From assembly GCF_003003035.1 (NCBI RefSeq), contig NZ_PVTS01000002.1, positions 289,236 through 353,235 on the forward strand: DNA of 64,000 nt, read 5' to 3'. A program made the position numbers and the translations under genes. Below the pieces are notes generated by a model that did no database searches, was not told where the DNA came from, and was given only the letters and a program-made list of their open reading frames with translations. Positions 19,467 to 28,191 of the stretch are shown one piece after another; position 1 is the stretch's first letter, and each line of letters begins with the position of its first letter. This stretch comes from Marinilabilia salmonicolor (GTDB lineage: Bacteria > Bacteroidota > Bacteroidia > Bacteroidales > Marinilabiliaceae).

Positions 19467-20030
19467 CTATACAGTCATAATATCCTTCTCTTTCTTCTCA
19501 AGCAGGTCATCTACTTTCTTCGTAAAGTTATCCGTTAGTTTCTGAACCTGATCTTCGGCATCTTTTTCCATATCTTCAGGCAGGCCGTCTTTCTTCAATT
19601 TTTTCAGATCATTCATAACATCACGACGCGCGTTTCGGATACTGATGCGGGCTTCTTCACCCTCCTTTTTCACCTGCTTAACAAGTCCCTGACGACGTTC
19701 TTCGGTGAGAGGCGGAATATTTATACGAACCAACTCACCATTGTTATCCGGATTAAGCCCTAAATTGGCATTCATGATGGCCTTTTCTATGGGGCCGATC
19801 ATACCGCGCTCCCAGGGCTGAACAGCAATGGTCCGGGGATCCGGTGTGTTAACACTGGCCACCTGCTGCAAAGGTGTCATGGAACCGTAATAATCAACCA
19901 TTATTCCATCCAGCATTTTGGGGTTTGCTTTACCTGCACGGACTTTACCCAGTTCCCGGTCCAGATGGTCGATGGCTTTTTGCATATTTTCTTCTGCGCT
20001 TTCCAGCAAAATTTGAACATCATCTTCCAT
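19467..20030 (-). CDS. frr: Ribosome recycling factor
   Basis: At 187 aa it has the expected length for RRF, which together with EF-G splits post-termination ribosomes. Diagnostic stretches are LGKVRAGKANPKMLDGIMVDYYG, VNTPDPRTIAVQPWE and IPPLTEERRQGLVKQVKK, ending in the long C-terminal helix. In most bacteria pyrH lies upstream. Here the upstream neighbour (to the right) is an alpha/beta hydrolase, so that linkage has been lost. Confidence 0.97.
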   Translation of the reverse strand: MEDDVQILLESAEENMQKAIDHLDRELGKVRAGKANPKMLDGIMVDYYGSMTPLQQVASVNTPDPRTIAVQPWERGMIGPIEKAIMNANLGLNPDNNGELVRINIPPLTEERRQGLVKQVKKEGEEARISIRNARRDVMNDLKKLKKDGLPEDMEKDAEDQVQKLTDNFTKKVDDLLEKKEKDIMTV

Positions 20031-20208
20031 GATTATAAAAGTATTGGTTGGTAAAAAATTAATTTCTTATTCTTTAATTGTCAACAAAAATATAAAACTT
20101 TGGAACATTACGAAACAACAGACACTTTATCAGTCAGGGAAATCTGCTGTTTGTGCCCTGGATAAGCCACTACTCCGATGTAGCCACAAATACCTATATC
20201 AGAACAAA

Positions 20209-20991
20209 TTACTTTTCCAAAAACTGCTTTGCCACTTCCAGCGAAGCCTCGGGAACTTCGAGAAAAGAAGCATGACCACAACCGGTGAAATGGCAGTGAG
20301 CCATCTGGGGATATTCCAACAAAAGAGTTTTGTAATAATCTGCCGGCATAAACGGATCATCACTTCCGGTAATCAATAAAACATCTTGCATTTTTTGTTT
20401 CATCAACTCCCCATAATCCGATCGGTTCATTATGGCCTCAAGGGTTTTTATCATTCCTTCGGCGGGACACCTGTCAGCTTCGGCTTTCAGTTTCCGCCCC
20501 ATATCCGCAAGACGCTCTCTGTTTTCGGGTGCAAACATCGAAGGACCCACACTTTTTATCAACAAAGACTTTCTGCCTTTCCGAATTAATTCTATTTGCC
20601 TTTTGCGTCGTTCAATCTGAACGGGACTATCCGTCATTGGCGTGGAATGCAACAAAACAACCTTGCCAATTCGCCGGGGATAGAGAAGTGCCATTTCCAG
20701 GGCAAGATATCCCCCCATGGAATGCCCAATAATATGGACGAGTCCGTTGGATGCTTGATGCTGACCTATAACATCCATCAAATGCGCAGCCCAGTGAGGG
20801 AACATTTCCCCAGCCTCCCAGGCAGGTGTGCTTCCATGTCCAGGCAAGTCCGGAATATACAATGATCCGTTCAGGGCCATTTTTTCAGCCCAGGGAAGCC
20901 AGACGCCGCCATTTTCCAGAAAACCATGCAGAAACAAAAAAGCGGACTCTGTCTTTTCTGCCCTGTGGTATAAATGCATCGTATAATCCAT
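20209..20991 (-). CDS. Alpha/beta-fold hydrolase
   Basis: The 260-aa protein has the alpha/beta hydrolase core: oxyanion-region HGF at 22-24, PDLPGHG (47-53), nucleophile elbow GHSMGG with Ser91, an acid in TGSDDPF (Asp210/211) and catalytic His239 in GCGHASFLE. The variable cap domain is short and helical (about residues 120-190). Substrate is not inferable. Neither neighbour suggests a pathway. Confidence 0.9.
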   Translation of the reverse strand: MDYTMHLYHRAEKTESAFLFLHGFLENGGVWLPWAEKMALNGSLYIPDLPGHGSTPAWEAGEMFPHWAAHLMDVIGQHQASNGLVHIIGHSMGGYLALEMALLYPRRIGKVVLLHSTPMTDSPVQIERRKRQIELIRKGRKSLLIKSVGPSMFAPENRERLADMGRKLKAEADRCPAEGMIKTLEAIMNRSDYGELMKQKMQDVLLITGSDDPFMPADYYKTLLLEYPQMAHCHFTGCGHASFLEVPEASLEVAKQFLEK

Positions 20992-21077
20992 TACGGCAAA
21001 AATAACGAAATAAACTTTCTCCAGGGATTATTCACTTTTGCCATGACTTGCCACCAAGATGATAAGGTCACTAATTA

Positions 21078-21240
21078 GTGACTGTCTGTAAACTAAGTAA
21101 AACTTCTCAAGTTCGCTGTGTCGGTCCAGAAGGTTTCGTTTACAAGGCTTGCCATTAGCGGAAATGCGGAGTTTACTAAAGTAAATGAGTAATTTCCGCT
21201 AATGGCGTAACGTAGTAAACGGGACTTTATGGACGGACAC
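21078..21240 (-). repeat. MITE-like element with TAATTA target duplication
   Basis: This 163-bp element is flanked by TAATTA at 21072-21077 and 21241-21246. Read on the minus strand it begins GTGTCCGTCCATAAAGT and ends TTAGTTTACAGACAGTCAC. Inside is a strong hairpin built from CCATTAGCGGAAATGCGG and its partner around TTTACTAAAGTAAA. It is nearly identical to the copy at 43217-43379. No coding capacity. Confidence 0.85.
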
Positions 21241-21260
21241 TAATTACAAGGTGGATGGAC

Positions 21261-21329
21261 AAAAAAAGACTCATGGAATGCAAAGAGGAGACAACCCTTT
21301 ATCCAGGCGTCTTTGCACTCCGATGAGCC
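21261..21329 (-). terminator. Terminator-like long hairpin after the 780-aa gene
   Basis: GACTCATGGAATGCAAAGA (from 21268) pairs imperfectly with TCTTTGCACTCCGATGAGCC (to 21329). On the minus strand the stem is followed by a run of seven T at 21267-21261. It lies 30 bases past the stop of the large minus-strand gene at 21360, as expected for its terminator. Confidence 0.65.
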
Positions 21330-21359
21330 TCTGTATATGATTCCTGAGAAATCCAATCC

Positions 21360-23702
21360 TTAACGCGAAACTATCAGTTCCGGTTTTTTAGAGCGTGCTT
21401 TCACAATCCCGAATTCGGAACTGAATTTCTCAATGTATTCCATAAACAATGGGATTCTTCTCACTGTATAACCACAGTCATTCTTGAATGGAACACACCG
21501 GATTTCTGTAAACACCGACCCTTTTTCAGTAACAACAATCACCTTTATGGGAACTTCCATCTCTTTTCCCGAATTGGATGATAAAGTAAGATAATTACCG
21601 GAAGTTTTATATTCAAAGACTTCACCCTGCACACGAACTTCACCTTCAGTTTCCGGCTTAAGTCCATGTCCGTCAACCGACCAATTGACTGAAGAAACAA
21701 CGGCATCTCCATCCACCGAAGCCCGAAAATGACCAGTTTTACTTTTTCTTTCCGGAACCCTTCTTTCCAGCCAATCCCCAACTGCTTTATGGTAATCCAA
21801 AAATTGCTTATCGAGTGTTAATGCTTCACCATAAAGAGGTTCTAATTTAGCATCAACTGCTGGTATCGCGCTTTTTAAAGCTACCTGCAGGCCCTGCTTT
21901 TCATCAACACGCTCGCTTCTGATTGCTTCAACTTTATCAATTAAATCCAGTGACTTGTCATCAAATTCCAGCTGTACCTTTTCCCTAAAGTGACTGTTTA
22001 GTTCAGCGGCAGAGGTATAGTTAATTTCAGCCACCTCAAAATTCGCCCATGCAGGCCGGCATCTGAAAGACCCGACAATGCGCACCGTTGACGACTCCAT
22101 TTGATAAGTACGATAACGAATGTAATAATTCGAATCATCCACATGATATATCTGAAAAAGACTCAGACACCCATCAGAAGTTTTTGCCCCAAATACTCTT
22201 CGGGAACAAACATACTTATCTTCAATCCATGGCAGCGGAAAATCTACATATACCGCAACCTGATCAAAAGGAACCTCATTAACCTCTCCATATGTCAACC
22301 GATACAGATGAAATCTTCTGGCTTTTGAAAAATCAGGCAACCTGCCGGCACCAAGTGATGTTCCACAAAGGGTTTTCATCTTTCGCCCCACATGAGTGCC
22401 CTCTAATTGAAATTCAGCTCCGCTAAAGTTGCTGCTTTTCACAATTCCGTTATCCAAATCCAGGAAATAACCATTTCGAAGGGTCAGATTGCCTTCCGAT
22501 TTAACTTCTGCATATTCCTCCGGAAACAAGTCATAGGTAATCGTCAGGTCATCAATAAAGGCCCGGTCAAGTACATTTCCCACACCAACCAGAGGAACTG
22601 TTACTCCTGCCCCTCCGATTGCATCCGTTACCTGGCCAGCAATATTACTTACTGTGGATTCTATCACAGATTGGGCAATCCACAATATCAAAGGAATCAA
22701 TATGGCACCCACAATTGATGAAATGACTCCAATCAGGATACCGCCAAGAGCTCCCAGGATTCCACCTGCAAGATAACAATACCAGGGAATATCCACGTCA
22801 ATATCAGGATCATCAGTCTCGAAACGAACTCTCAATTCACCCGCCTGAATGGATACAAAAATACGGGCCCCTATCTCCCCTGAAGCCTCGTAACAAGTGC
22901 CTGATTTCTTAACCTTCCCGGAAACTTGTATATTATCATCACCGGGGGCAATATCAAGTTCGGTAAGTTTTACTCCATCTTTTATTGTGTGACTTCCGCG
23001 GAAACGACAATTGCTAAACGCCCCTTCGGAAAGACCAATGGATTCTTCTATCCTGGGCCCTATATTCCGGCACAGCCAGTCAAAATTAATCGCGACTGCG
23101 GCACCAGCTCCTTCTCTGGCAAAGGCACTGTTAAAGGCTCCAAGGTTGCCTGCTGTCCCTCCTCCAAAAGTAAGCATCACACCTAACGCATCTCCATCCT
23201 CATCTGTGGAATCATCAATAATCTTCAAATCAGCTCTGGTTATATCAAGCGTATCTGAAGAAGATCGATTCACCGGAATAGGAATCAGTGGAATGGAATG
23301 CTCCTTAAGCCTATTTGCCACAAAAGTATTGACCAGCCCTATCGATGTGCCGTCAATAGATAATTCACAAACAAACAGATGATCCTTGAAATCTATTTGA
23401 ACCAGATCCATGTCTTCATCAGAGCGATCAACCACCATCCCCGCAACAATTCTAAGCTGTCCTGTATTTTCTTCTCCAAATTCGAGCGATGCTATTAATT
23501 CCACGGGGTTTTCCGCAGAAGCCGGAACATCCGGCGGTCGGTTAAAGTTGGTTGCAAGATCAAACCTCTCAAGAATATAAGAGTCGGGGAATAAACTACC
23601 AAGAAAACCTTCATTATCGAAGATGCCGGAGACAAGATTATTGATGGTCGCTGTACTTACTTCAATAACCATGTCAAATCCATGTGTTTGACTTCCTGCC
23701 AT
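21360..23702 (-). CDS. Large uncharacterised protein, possible TULIP/P47-like lipid-binding protein
   Basis: No domain is certain in this 780-aa protein. The N-terminus THGFDMVIEVSTATINNLVSG (6-26) has the spacing seen at the start of TULIP/P47-type proteins of clostridial toxin clusters (xxGxDxV...S...xN). An extended hydrophobic Gly-rich segment spans about 308-345 and could be a membrane-inserting hairpin. C-terminal to it are beta-rich regions and several Cys residues. There is no signal peptide. Eight bases separate it from the small gene upstream, so the two form an operon. A lipid-binding or membrane-active role is inference. Confidence 0.45.
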   Translation of the reverse strand: MAGSQTHGFDMVIEVSTATINNLVSGIFDNEGFLGSLFPDSYILERFDLATNFNRPPDVPASAENPVELIASLEFGEENTGQLRIVAGMVVDRSDEDMDLVQIDFKDHLFVCELSIDGTSIGLVNTFVANRLKEHSIPLIPIPVNRSSSDTLDITRADLKIIDDSTDEDGDALGVMLTFGGGTAGNLGAFNSAFAREGAGAAVAINFDWLCRNIGPRIEESIGLSEGAFSNCRFRGSHTIKDGVKLTELDIAPGDDNIQVSGKVKKSGTCYEASGEIGARIFVSIQAGELRVRFETDDPDIDVDIPWYCYLAGGILGALGGILIGVISSIVGAILIPLILWIAQSVIESTVSNIAGQVTDAIGGAGVTVPLVGVGNVLDRAFIDDLTITYDLFPEEYAEVKSEGNLTLRNGYFLDLDNGIVKSSNFSGAEFQLEGTHVGRKMKTLCGTSLGAGRLPDFSKARRFHLYRLTYGEVNEVPFDQVAVYVDFPLPWIEDKYVCSRRVFGAKTSDGCLSLFQIYHVDDSNYYIRYRTYQMESSTVRIVGSFRCRPAWANFEVAEINYTSAAELNSHFREKVQLEFDDKSLDLIDKVEAIRSERVDEKQGLQVALKSAIPAVDAKLEPLYGEALTLDKQFLDYHKAVGDWLERRVPERKSKTGHFRASVDGDAVVSSVNWSVDGHGLKPETEGEVRVQGEVFEYKTSGNYLTLSSNSGKEMEVPIKVIVVTEKGSVFTEIRCVPFKNDCGYTVRRIPLFMEYIEKFSSEFGIVKARSKKPELIVSR

Positions 23703-23709
23703 AGCACTA

Positions 23710-24120
23710 TTATTTTATGTTAATCCTAATTTTGGGAACAAGCCTCTGCCCGTTGGGCATCATAAAATCCTCTACAGGCAATATTTCCTGCAGTCTGAAC
23801 CCTTTCATTTTCCTTTCCAAAAAAGGAGATACCTTGATTTTATGCTTTTCCAAAAAAGCCCCGGGATCTTGCACAAAAAGCTCTTTCTCCTTTGGATTCC
23901 GAAGCTTGGCGGTAATTATCTTTTCATGCTCCATCAACTCATTCAGTTGCTCCTGAATTCCTGGGGAAAACTTCTCAAAACCAACTGCATCAATCAGATC
24001 TGGTCTTTTGAAAGTTATCTTCCGGGCTTTTAAACCAGGAATCGTAGTTCTTTTTGTTTCTTTTGGAGCTTTAGCGGGATTGTCCACACTTTTTCCGGAT
24101 TTCTTTTCCTGTTTTTTCAT
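23710..24120 (-). CDS. Small basic protein of unknown function, operon partner of the 780-aa gene
   Basis: The 136-aa product has a Lys-rich N-terminal 35 residues, a helical middle (SPGIQEQLNELMEHEKIITA), then ELFVQDPGAFLEKHKIKVS and a C-terminal MMPNGQRLVPKIRINIK. The DPGAFLEKHKI stretch resembles the xxDPxxxLxxxGI helix of Nif11/NHLP-type RiPP leader peptides and nitrile hydratase alpha. No maturation enzyme is nearby, so this stays a resemblance. Its ATG at 24120 is part of the repeat copy at 24114-24212. Function unknown. Confidence 0.6.
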   Translation of the reverse strand: MKKQEKKSGKSVDNPAKAPKETKRTTIPGLKARKITFKRPDLIDAVGFEKFSPGIQEQLNELMEHEKIITAKLRNPKEKELFVQDPGAFLEKHKIKVSPFLERKMKGFRLQEILPVEDFMMPNGQRLVPKIRINIK

Positions 24121-24212
24121 CAGTATATAATTTATCTAAGTTATTGGTCTGATGGAACTCGCATGTAAGGAATTTATACATTGTCTTTTGTGACATCCCT
24201 TGCCATGCTCGT
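24114..24212 (+). repeat. Approximately 100-bp repeat, left inverted copy beside the YiiX-like gene
   Basis: This copy reads TTTTCATCAGTATATAATTT, then TTATTGGTCTGATGGAACTC, and ends CCTTGCCATGCTCGTTTCAT. The reverse complement at 25428-25527 matches it along nearly the whole length. A third, interrupted copy is at 43188-43457. Its first bases overlap the start codon of the gene at 23710-24120. The remaining gap to 24516 holds no ORF. Confidence 0.82.
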
Positions 24213-24516
24213 TTCATAGACACATAATTTTAATTCAACACAATCACGGACTCTCTTACAACTGTTTAGTAGTAGGATCACAACTGTTTTATTCGTTTAA
24301 AATTTTGTATTTGCCTGATAAAAAACTAATTAAAAAATTGAGCACGAATGAAACCGCTTCGCTGTCGCATTATATTTTTTAAAACATATTCTCTTGTGAT
24401 ATTTATGCTTAAACAAGTGTTTTTGATAAAATGCAGAATGTCAATACCTTACGATTTCATCTAACCTCTAACTTCTAAAATCTAACGATCTATTGTTATG
24501 ATATTATCGAAATAAT
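24213..24516. other. AT-rich intergenic stretch without a gene
   Basis: This is a 304-base AT-rich sequence between the left repeat copy and the stop of the YiiX-like gene. No ORF, tRNA or convincing terminator was found. It contains the fragment ATGAAACCGCTTCGCTGTCG. Confidence 0.4.
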
Positions 24517-25248
24517 TTAACCGTTGCGGTTCTTATTCTTCAACTGAATAACTGCAATATCAGAATACCTGACACTCTTACTTTTCCAGACAAGCCTGAA
24601 TCCTGGCGTAATAAAATCATCGGGAATCAAAATTTCTTTCCTGAGAAAAAACACCTGGCGGGATTTAATACTCACCCCATAATCTTTCAGGACTTTTTGA
24701 AAACATGCATACACCAGTTCGGTACAGGAAAGAGCATTGTAATTGGAAAAATTAAACCCAAAATCATAAGGTCTGTTGAGAAAACGAATTGCGGAACCAA
24801 TAACTTCATCGGTACTGAGGTTGTCACCTTTCCCGGATTCAATAGATGGATTTCGTCTGAGGACAACCATATAATCGCACCGACAGAAGTTTAGAAAGTC
24901 TTCCATAAACACGCCTTTCGCCATAGCATGAATGACCATCTGTTCTCCGGCAACGATTGCATCCTGCCTTACATCAGGAACGTATTTCCGGGCTTTGTCC
25001 AACGTTGTCTCACCAATAAAAATACCTGCATGCGTGAAAAATCCGGGAATAAAATAACCATCCAGATAGGAACGATATCCCCTTATTAAGATATCTCCGG
25101 GCCTGACACTTTTCATGGCCTCCCTCATCTCATCTCCTTTGATAAGGTAACTCCCCGGATCGTAAAGTAAAAACATTGGATAGACATAAACCTTAATGTC
25201 TCCAAAAAAGGTTAAGCCTTTGTTGCGCAGGTTTTCAAGCAGTTTCAT
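24517..25248 (-). CDS. YiiX-like permuted NlpC/P60 cysteine hydrolase
   Basis: The 243-aa protein has the permuted papain-like order: GDILI at 51-55, the His in FTHAGIFIG (His73), then the catalytic Cys in LSCTELVY (Cys175, Glu177). Together these are typical of YiiX/YebB-type NlpC/P60 relatives, which cleave amide, thioester or lipid-ester bonds in envelope or lipid substrates. There is no signal peptide. The gene is flanked on both sides by inverted ~100-bp repeats (24114-24212 and 25428-25527). Its role alongside the PLD-like gene is inference. Confidence 0.78.
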   Translation of the reverse strand: MKLLENLRNKGLTFFGDIKVYVYPMFLLYDPGSYLIKGDEMREAMKSVRPGDILIRGYRSYLDGYFIPGFFTHAGIFIGETTLDKARKYVPDVRQDAIVAGEQMVIHAMAKGVFMEDFLNFCRCDYMVVLRRNPSIESGKGDNLSTDEVIGSAIRFLNRPYDFGFNFSNYNALSCTELVYACFQKVLKDYGVSIKSRQVFFLRKEILIPDDFITPGFRLVWKSKSVRYSDIAVIQLKNKNRNG

Positions 25249-25389
25249 AGTTCTTCATTTATCCACAACAACCAACCATTCCGGTGAAAGAATGAAAACC
25301 GGAATGCACAAAAGCCGCTCAATTATGCAAATTGAGTGGCACCTGAAGATAAGCTTTGGTAAAATGAAACAAGTCCCGATTGTTCGGAA

Positions 25390-25527
25390 CGAGTTCCATT
25401 CGACCTTAATTAACAAATTTTATACGGATGAAACGAGCATGGCAAGGAATCCACAAAAGAACATGTATAAACCCCATTCATGTGAGTTCCATCAGACCAA
25501 TAACTTAAACAAATTTTATACTGATGA
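25390..25527 (-). repeat. Right inverted copy of the ~100-bp repeat plus a partial second unit
   Basis: The minus-strand reading of 25527-25428 matches the copy at 24114-24212 (CATCAGTATAAAATTTG ... GGTCTGATGGAACTC ... CATGCTCGTTTCAT). A second, truncated unit continues at 25430-25390 (CATCCGTATAAAATTTG ... GGTCGAATGGAACTCG), so the units are arranged head-to-tail. The whole gap 25249-25570 has no gene. Confidence 0.8.
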
Positions 25528-25570
25528 AAGAAGTGGCCCTAATCAGGCTTAATGTATGGCCAAAAAAAGA

Positions 25571-26929
25571 TTATGTCAATATCCGCTTGTAATTCTTCCG
25601 GAGAAGTTCATTAAATATTTCTTCCGGAATCAGCTCTTTATCAATCATCAGGTCACGTTCATGCAATACCCGATCAAAGGCATTTCGGGCCGGAAGCTTA
25701 TGTTTTATCTCACTTAAAATTACTTCACGACAGTCTTTTAAATCTATGTAAAATTGTGCTTCAACCTGCCTTATAATTTCCGGATCATATATCAAAACAT
25801 TGCTTTCTGAATGGTGATAAGTTGATCCCCTTGCGATATTGTAGGATCCAATGGAGCAAACAGTGTTGTCAATCAATAGATTTTTAGAATGAAAAGCACC
25901 TTTGGGCTGCCATTCATAAATATGTATTCCATTCTCGAGCAAATACCTAAAATGCTTGGTACATTCCCAGTACATCCAGCCAAATAGACCGTTCAGCATC
26001 AAACTTTTAGAGGATTTTTTGCTGCAGGTAATCAAATGAACCTCCACACCCCTTTTCACAGCTTCGGCCAGATAATAACCATAAATTCTTGGCGGACGAA
26101 TACCATGACACCCCCAAAAAATATGCTCCTTTGCAGAAGCTATTAGTTCAAGAAATTTATTGGTAAGAGGTAATTCTTCATCGTCGTATGGCTTGTGAGC
26201 CATATATGCCACGGAGGCAGTTCCGCAAGGTTTATTATTTTTGAGGTAACCGGGAAACTGCTCCTCTACAAAGCCGGAGTTAATCCATTTGATGGTTTTT
26301 ACAAACTCATAATACCGGGAACGGGGCTTCTCGCGAACTGTTCTCTCCCACAATTTGTATCGATAAAAGTCCTTCAAAAACTGAATTTGAATATCCCTTA
26401 CCACAGGTCCTTTAAGATAAACATCACTGTCACGCCACGCTTCTTCTCTTATGCCACCGTAAGCATATTTATCTCCCCAGTTAATCCCTCCCAGGATCAC
26501 CTCCTCCCCATCAATGACCATGTATTTTTCATGAAAGTGCTGCTTAAGTTTAAGCTTGGCATTTCGCATCAGCTGCTTAAATGGGTGGCCTTCTTCCCAG
26601 TGGATTCTCCATCCCTGACCAAGTGGATTGTATTGATGCAATTCAGCCCCGTTTTTTTCAAGCCGTTTCAATAGTTTCCCGACAAAAGTCGTTTTATTAA
26701 CAATTTGGTCTAATATGATTTTAACTTCAACCCCTCTTCTCAGCTTTTCCAAAAGCTTATTCACCAACCGATGCGTCGTTTCATCATTCATAAACGAAAA
26801 GGTGACAAGATGAATGGTTTCCTGGGCATTGTCAATCAGCTTCCACCGTTTTTCAAAAGACAATTTCCCTGAGGGTAAAAACTCCACATAATTCCCTTCT
26901 CTGATTTTAGAATTTGACATCATGCACAA
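25571..26929 (-). CDS. Phospholipase D/cardiolipin synthase-like protein
   Basis: The 452-aa protein has two HxKxxxxD motifs: HEKYMVID at 133-140 followed by GGINWGD, and HSKNLLID at 347-354 followed by IGSYN. That is the double-HKD arrangement of bacterial cardiolipin synthases and PLD-like phosphodiesterases. It lacks the N-terminal membrane helices of ClsA, so it is nearer ClsB/C-type soluble or peripheral enzymes. Start may instead be the ATG at 26920 (residue 4). Upstream is a 538-base gap. Exact reaction is not determinable. Confidence 0.86.
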   Translation of the reverse strand: MCMMSNSKIREGNYVEFLPSGKLSFEKRWKLIDNAQETIHLVTFSFMNDETTHRLVNKLLEKLRRGVEVKIILDQIVNKTTFVGKLLKRLEKNGAELHQYNPLGQGWRIHWEEGHPFKQLMRNAKLKLKQHFHEKYMVIDGEEVILGGINWGDKYAYGGIREEAWRDSDVYLKGPVVRDIQIQFLKDFYRYKLWERTVREKPRSRYYEFVKTIKWINSGFVEEQFPGYLKNNKPCGTASVAYMAHKPYDDEELPLTNKFLELIASAKEHIFWGCHGIRPPRIYGYYLAEAVKRGVEVHLITCSKKSSKSLMLNGLFGWMYWECTKHFRYLLENGIHIYEWQPKGAFHSKNLLIDNTVCSIGSYNIARGSTYHHSESNVLIYDPEIIRQVEAQFYIDLKDCREVILSEIKHKLPARNAFDRVLHERDLMIDKELIPEEIFNELLRKNYKRILT

Positions 26930-27397
26930 TCATTTTTTTATGATTCCTTTTCAGACAGTATTCCGTTAAACTTTTCGATAATGACTAACGAGGAACTATT
27001 TAAACACCAGTAGTTTTCAGAATGCAAATTCATAATTACATCGAACCATTGGTTCTTTTAAAACCCTGGAATATGCAATCTTCAAAAATTTTGTTTACTT
27101 AGAAAGATACATAAATTGCAAAGGGAATTCAACTCACCAGAAGAAACTCAAGAAAGATACATCCACTAAAAGAAGTTAAAACCACCGGAAATAAACCAAC
27201 CTGAAGTTTTCAAAAAACACATTTTTTATCCTATCTTTACACTAAGATTCCTTCGAAAACCTCCAAAATGTAAATAATTGCATCGCAGATGTAAAATAGT
27301 GTTTCATCACGAGGTGTAAATCAGCCCGGCAAATTAGACTTGTTATAAATAAAGAACAATTTCTTTAATTTTCTTAGCGAATAAAAAACGTAGCATC
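26930..27397. other. Intergenic stretch upstream of sdh, no gene seen
   Basis: This AT-rich gap separates the divergent PLD-like gene and the sdh operon. No ORF, tRNA or repeat of the families found elsewhere was recognised. The distal part probably holds control elements for sdh, whose -7 box is at 27398-27405. Confidence 0.4.
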
Positions 27398-27405
27398 TAC
27401 CTTTG
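27398..27405 (+). promoter_or_regulatory. Bacteroidota -7 box (TACCTTTG) of the sdh operon
   Basis: TACCTTTG is an exact TAnnTTTG match 63 bases before the sdhC ATG, in an AT-rich context. A classical -33 TTG is not clear, which is common. Confidence 0.65.
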
Positions 27406-27467
27406 CATTTCTAAAATCCCAAAGGGGTAAAATAAATATCGAGATACAACTAAAAAATAATGATTTT

Positions 27468-28169
27468 ATGAGCAGTACACTTGGTTCTTCTATTGGGAAG
27501 AAGTTGCTGATGAGCCTTTCAGGACTTTTTCTGATTATGTTCCTGCTGGTTCACCTAACCGTGAACTCGTTTCTTTTAATCCCCGACGGGGGTGAATTTT
27601 TCAATGCCGGGGCACATTTTATGGCCACAACGCCTGCCATCAGGGTCATTGAGCCATTGCTGGCCATCGGGTTTTTGATTCACATATTGTATGGAATCAA
27701 GTTGACCCTGGAAAACCGCAAAGCACGTGGATCAGCCCGGTATGCATCAGGGAAAAAGACCACCGGCGTTACCTGGGCATCTCAAAACATGCTGGTTTTG
27801 GGAATTACCATAGGTGCTTTTTTGGTGTTGCACATCGCACACTTTTGGGTGAAGATGAAACTTACCGGCGATCCGTTACTGGAGCACACCACCATTACCA
27901 TTGGCGGGGTTGAGACCGAAGTCGAAAATGCTTACGCACTGGTCAATCACACTTTCAGTTATCTCTGGATTGTGATTGTTTATGTGGTTGCTGCCGTGGG
28001 ACTGGCCATTCACCTGTCTCATGGTTTCTGGTCGGCTTTTCAGACCATCGGATTCAGCAACCAGATTTGGAGAAAGCGCCTGACGGTTCTGGGCAATATT
28101 TTTGCCTTTGTAATTGGCTTTGGCTTTTCCATCATTCCCGTGCTTCAGTATTTGTTCTATCAAGGCTAA
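27468..28169 (+). CDS. sdhC: Succinate dehydrogenase/fumarate reductase cytochrome b subunit
   Basis: The 233-aa membrane subunit of the Bacteroidota (Wolinella/Bacillus-type) enzyme has five helices. Conserved His heme-ligand candidates occur in LLVHLTVNSF, FLIHILYGIK, LVLHIAHFW and AIHLSHGF, consistent with a di-heme cytochrome b. It anchors the flavoprotein and iron-sulfur subunits and links succinate/fumarate turnover to menaquinone. It is first in the operon sdhCAB, 22 bases before sdhA. The enzyme may run as fumarate reductase in anaerobic life; direction is not shown by the sequence. Confidence 0.95.
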   Translation: MSSTLGSSIGKKLLMSLSGLFLIMFLLVHLTVNSFLLIPDGGEFFNAGAHFMATTPAIRVIEPLLAIGFLIHILYGIKLTLENRKARGSARYASGKKTTGVTWASQNMLVLGITIGAFLVLHIAHFWVKMKLTGDPLLEHTTITIGGVETEVENAYALVNHTFSYLWIVIVYVVAAVGLAIHLSHGFWSAFQTIGFSNQIWRKRLTVLGNIFAFVIGFGFSIIPVLQYLFYQG

Positions 28170-28191
28170 TCATTAAAAAACCGGAGAGATT

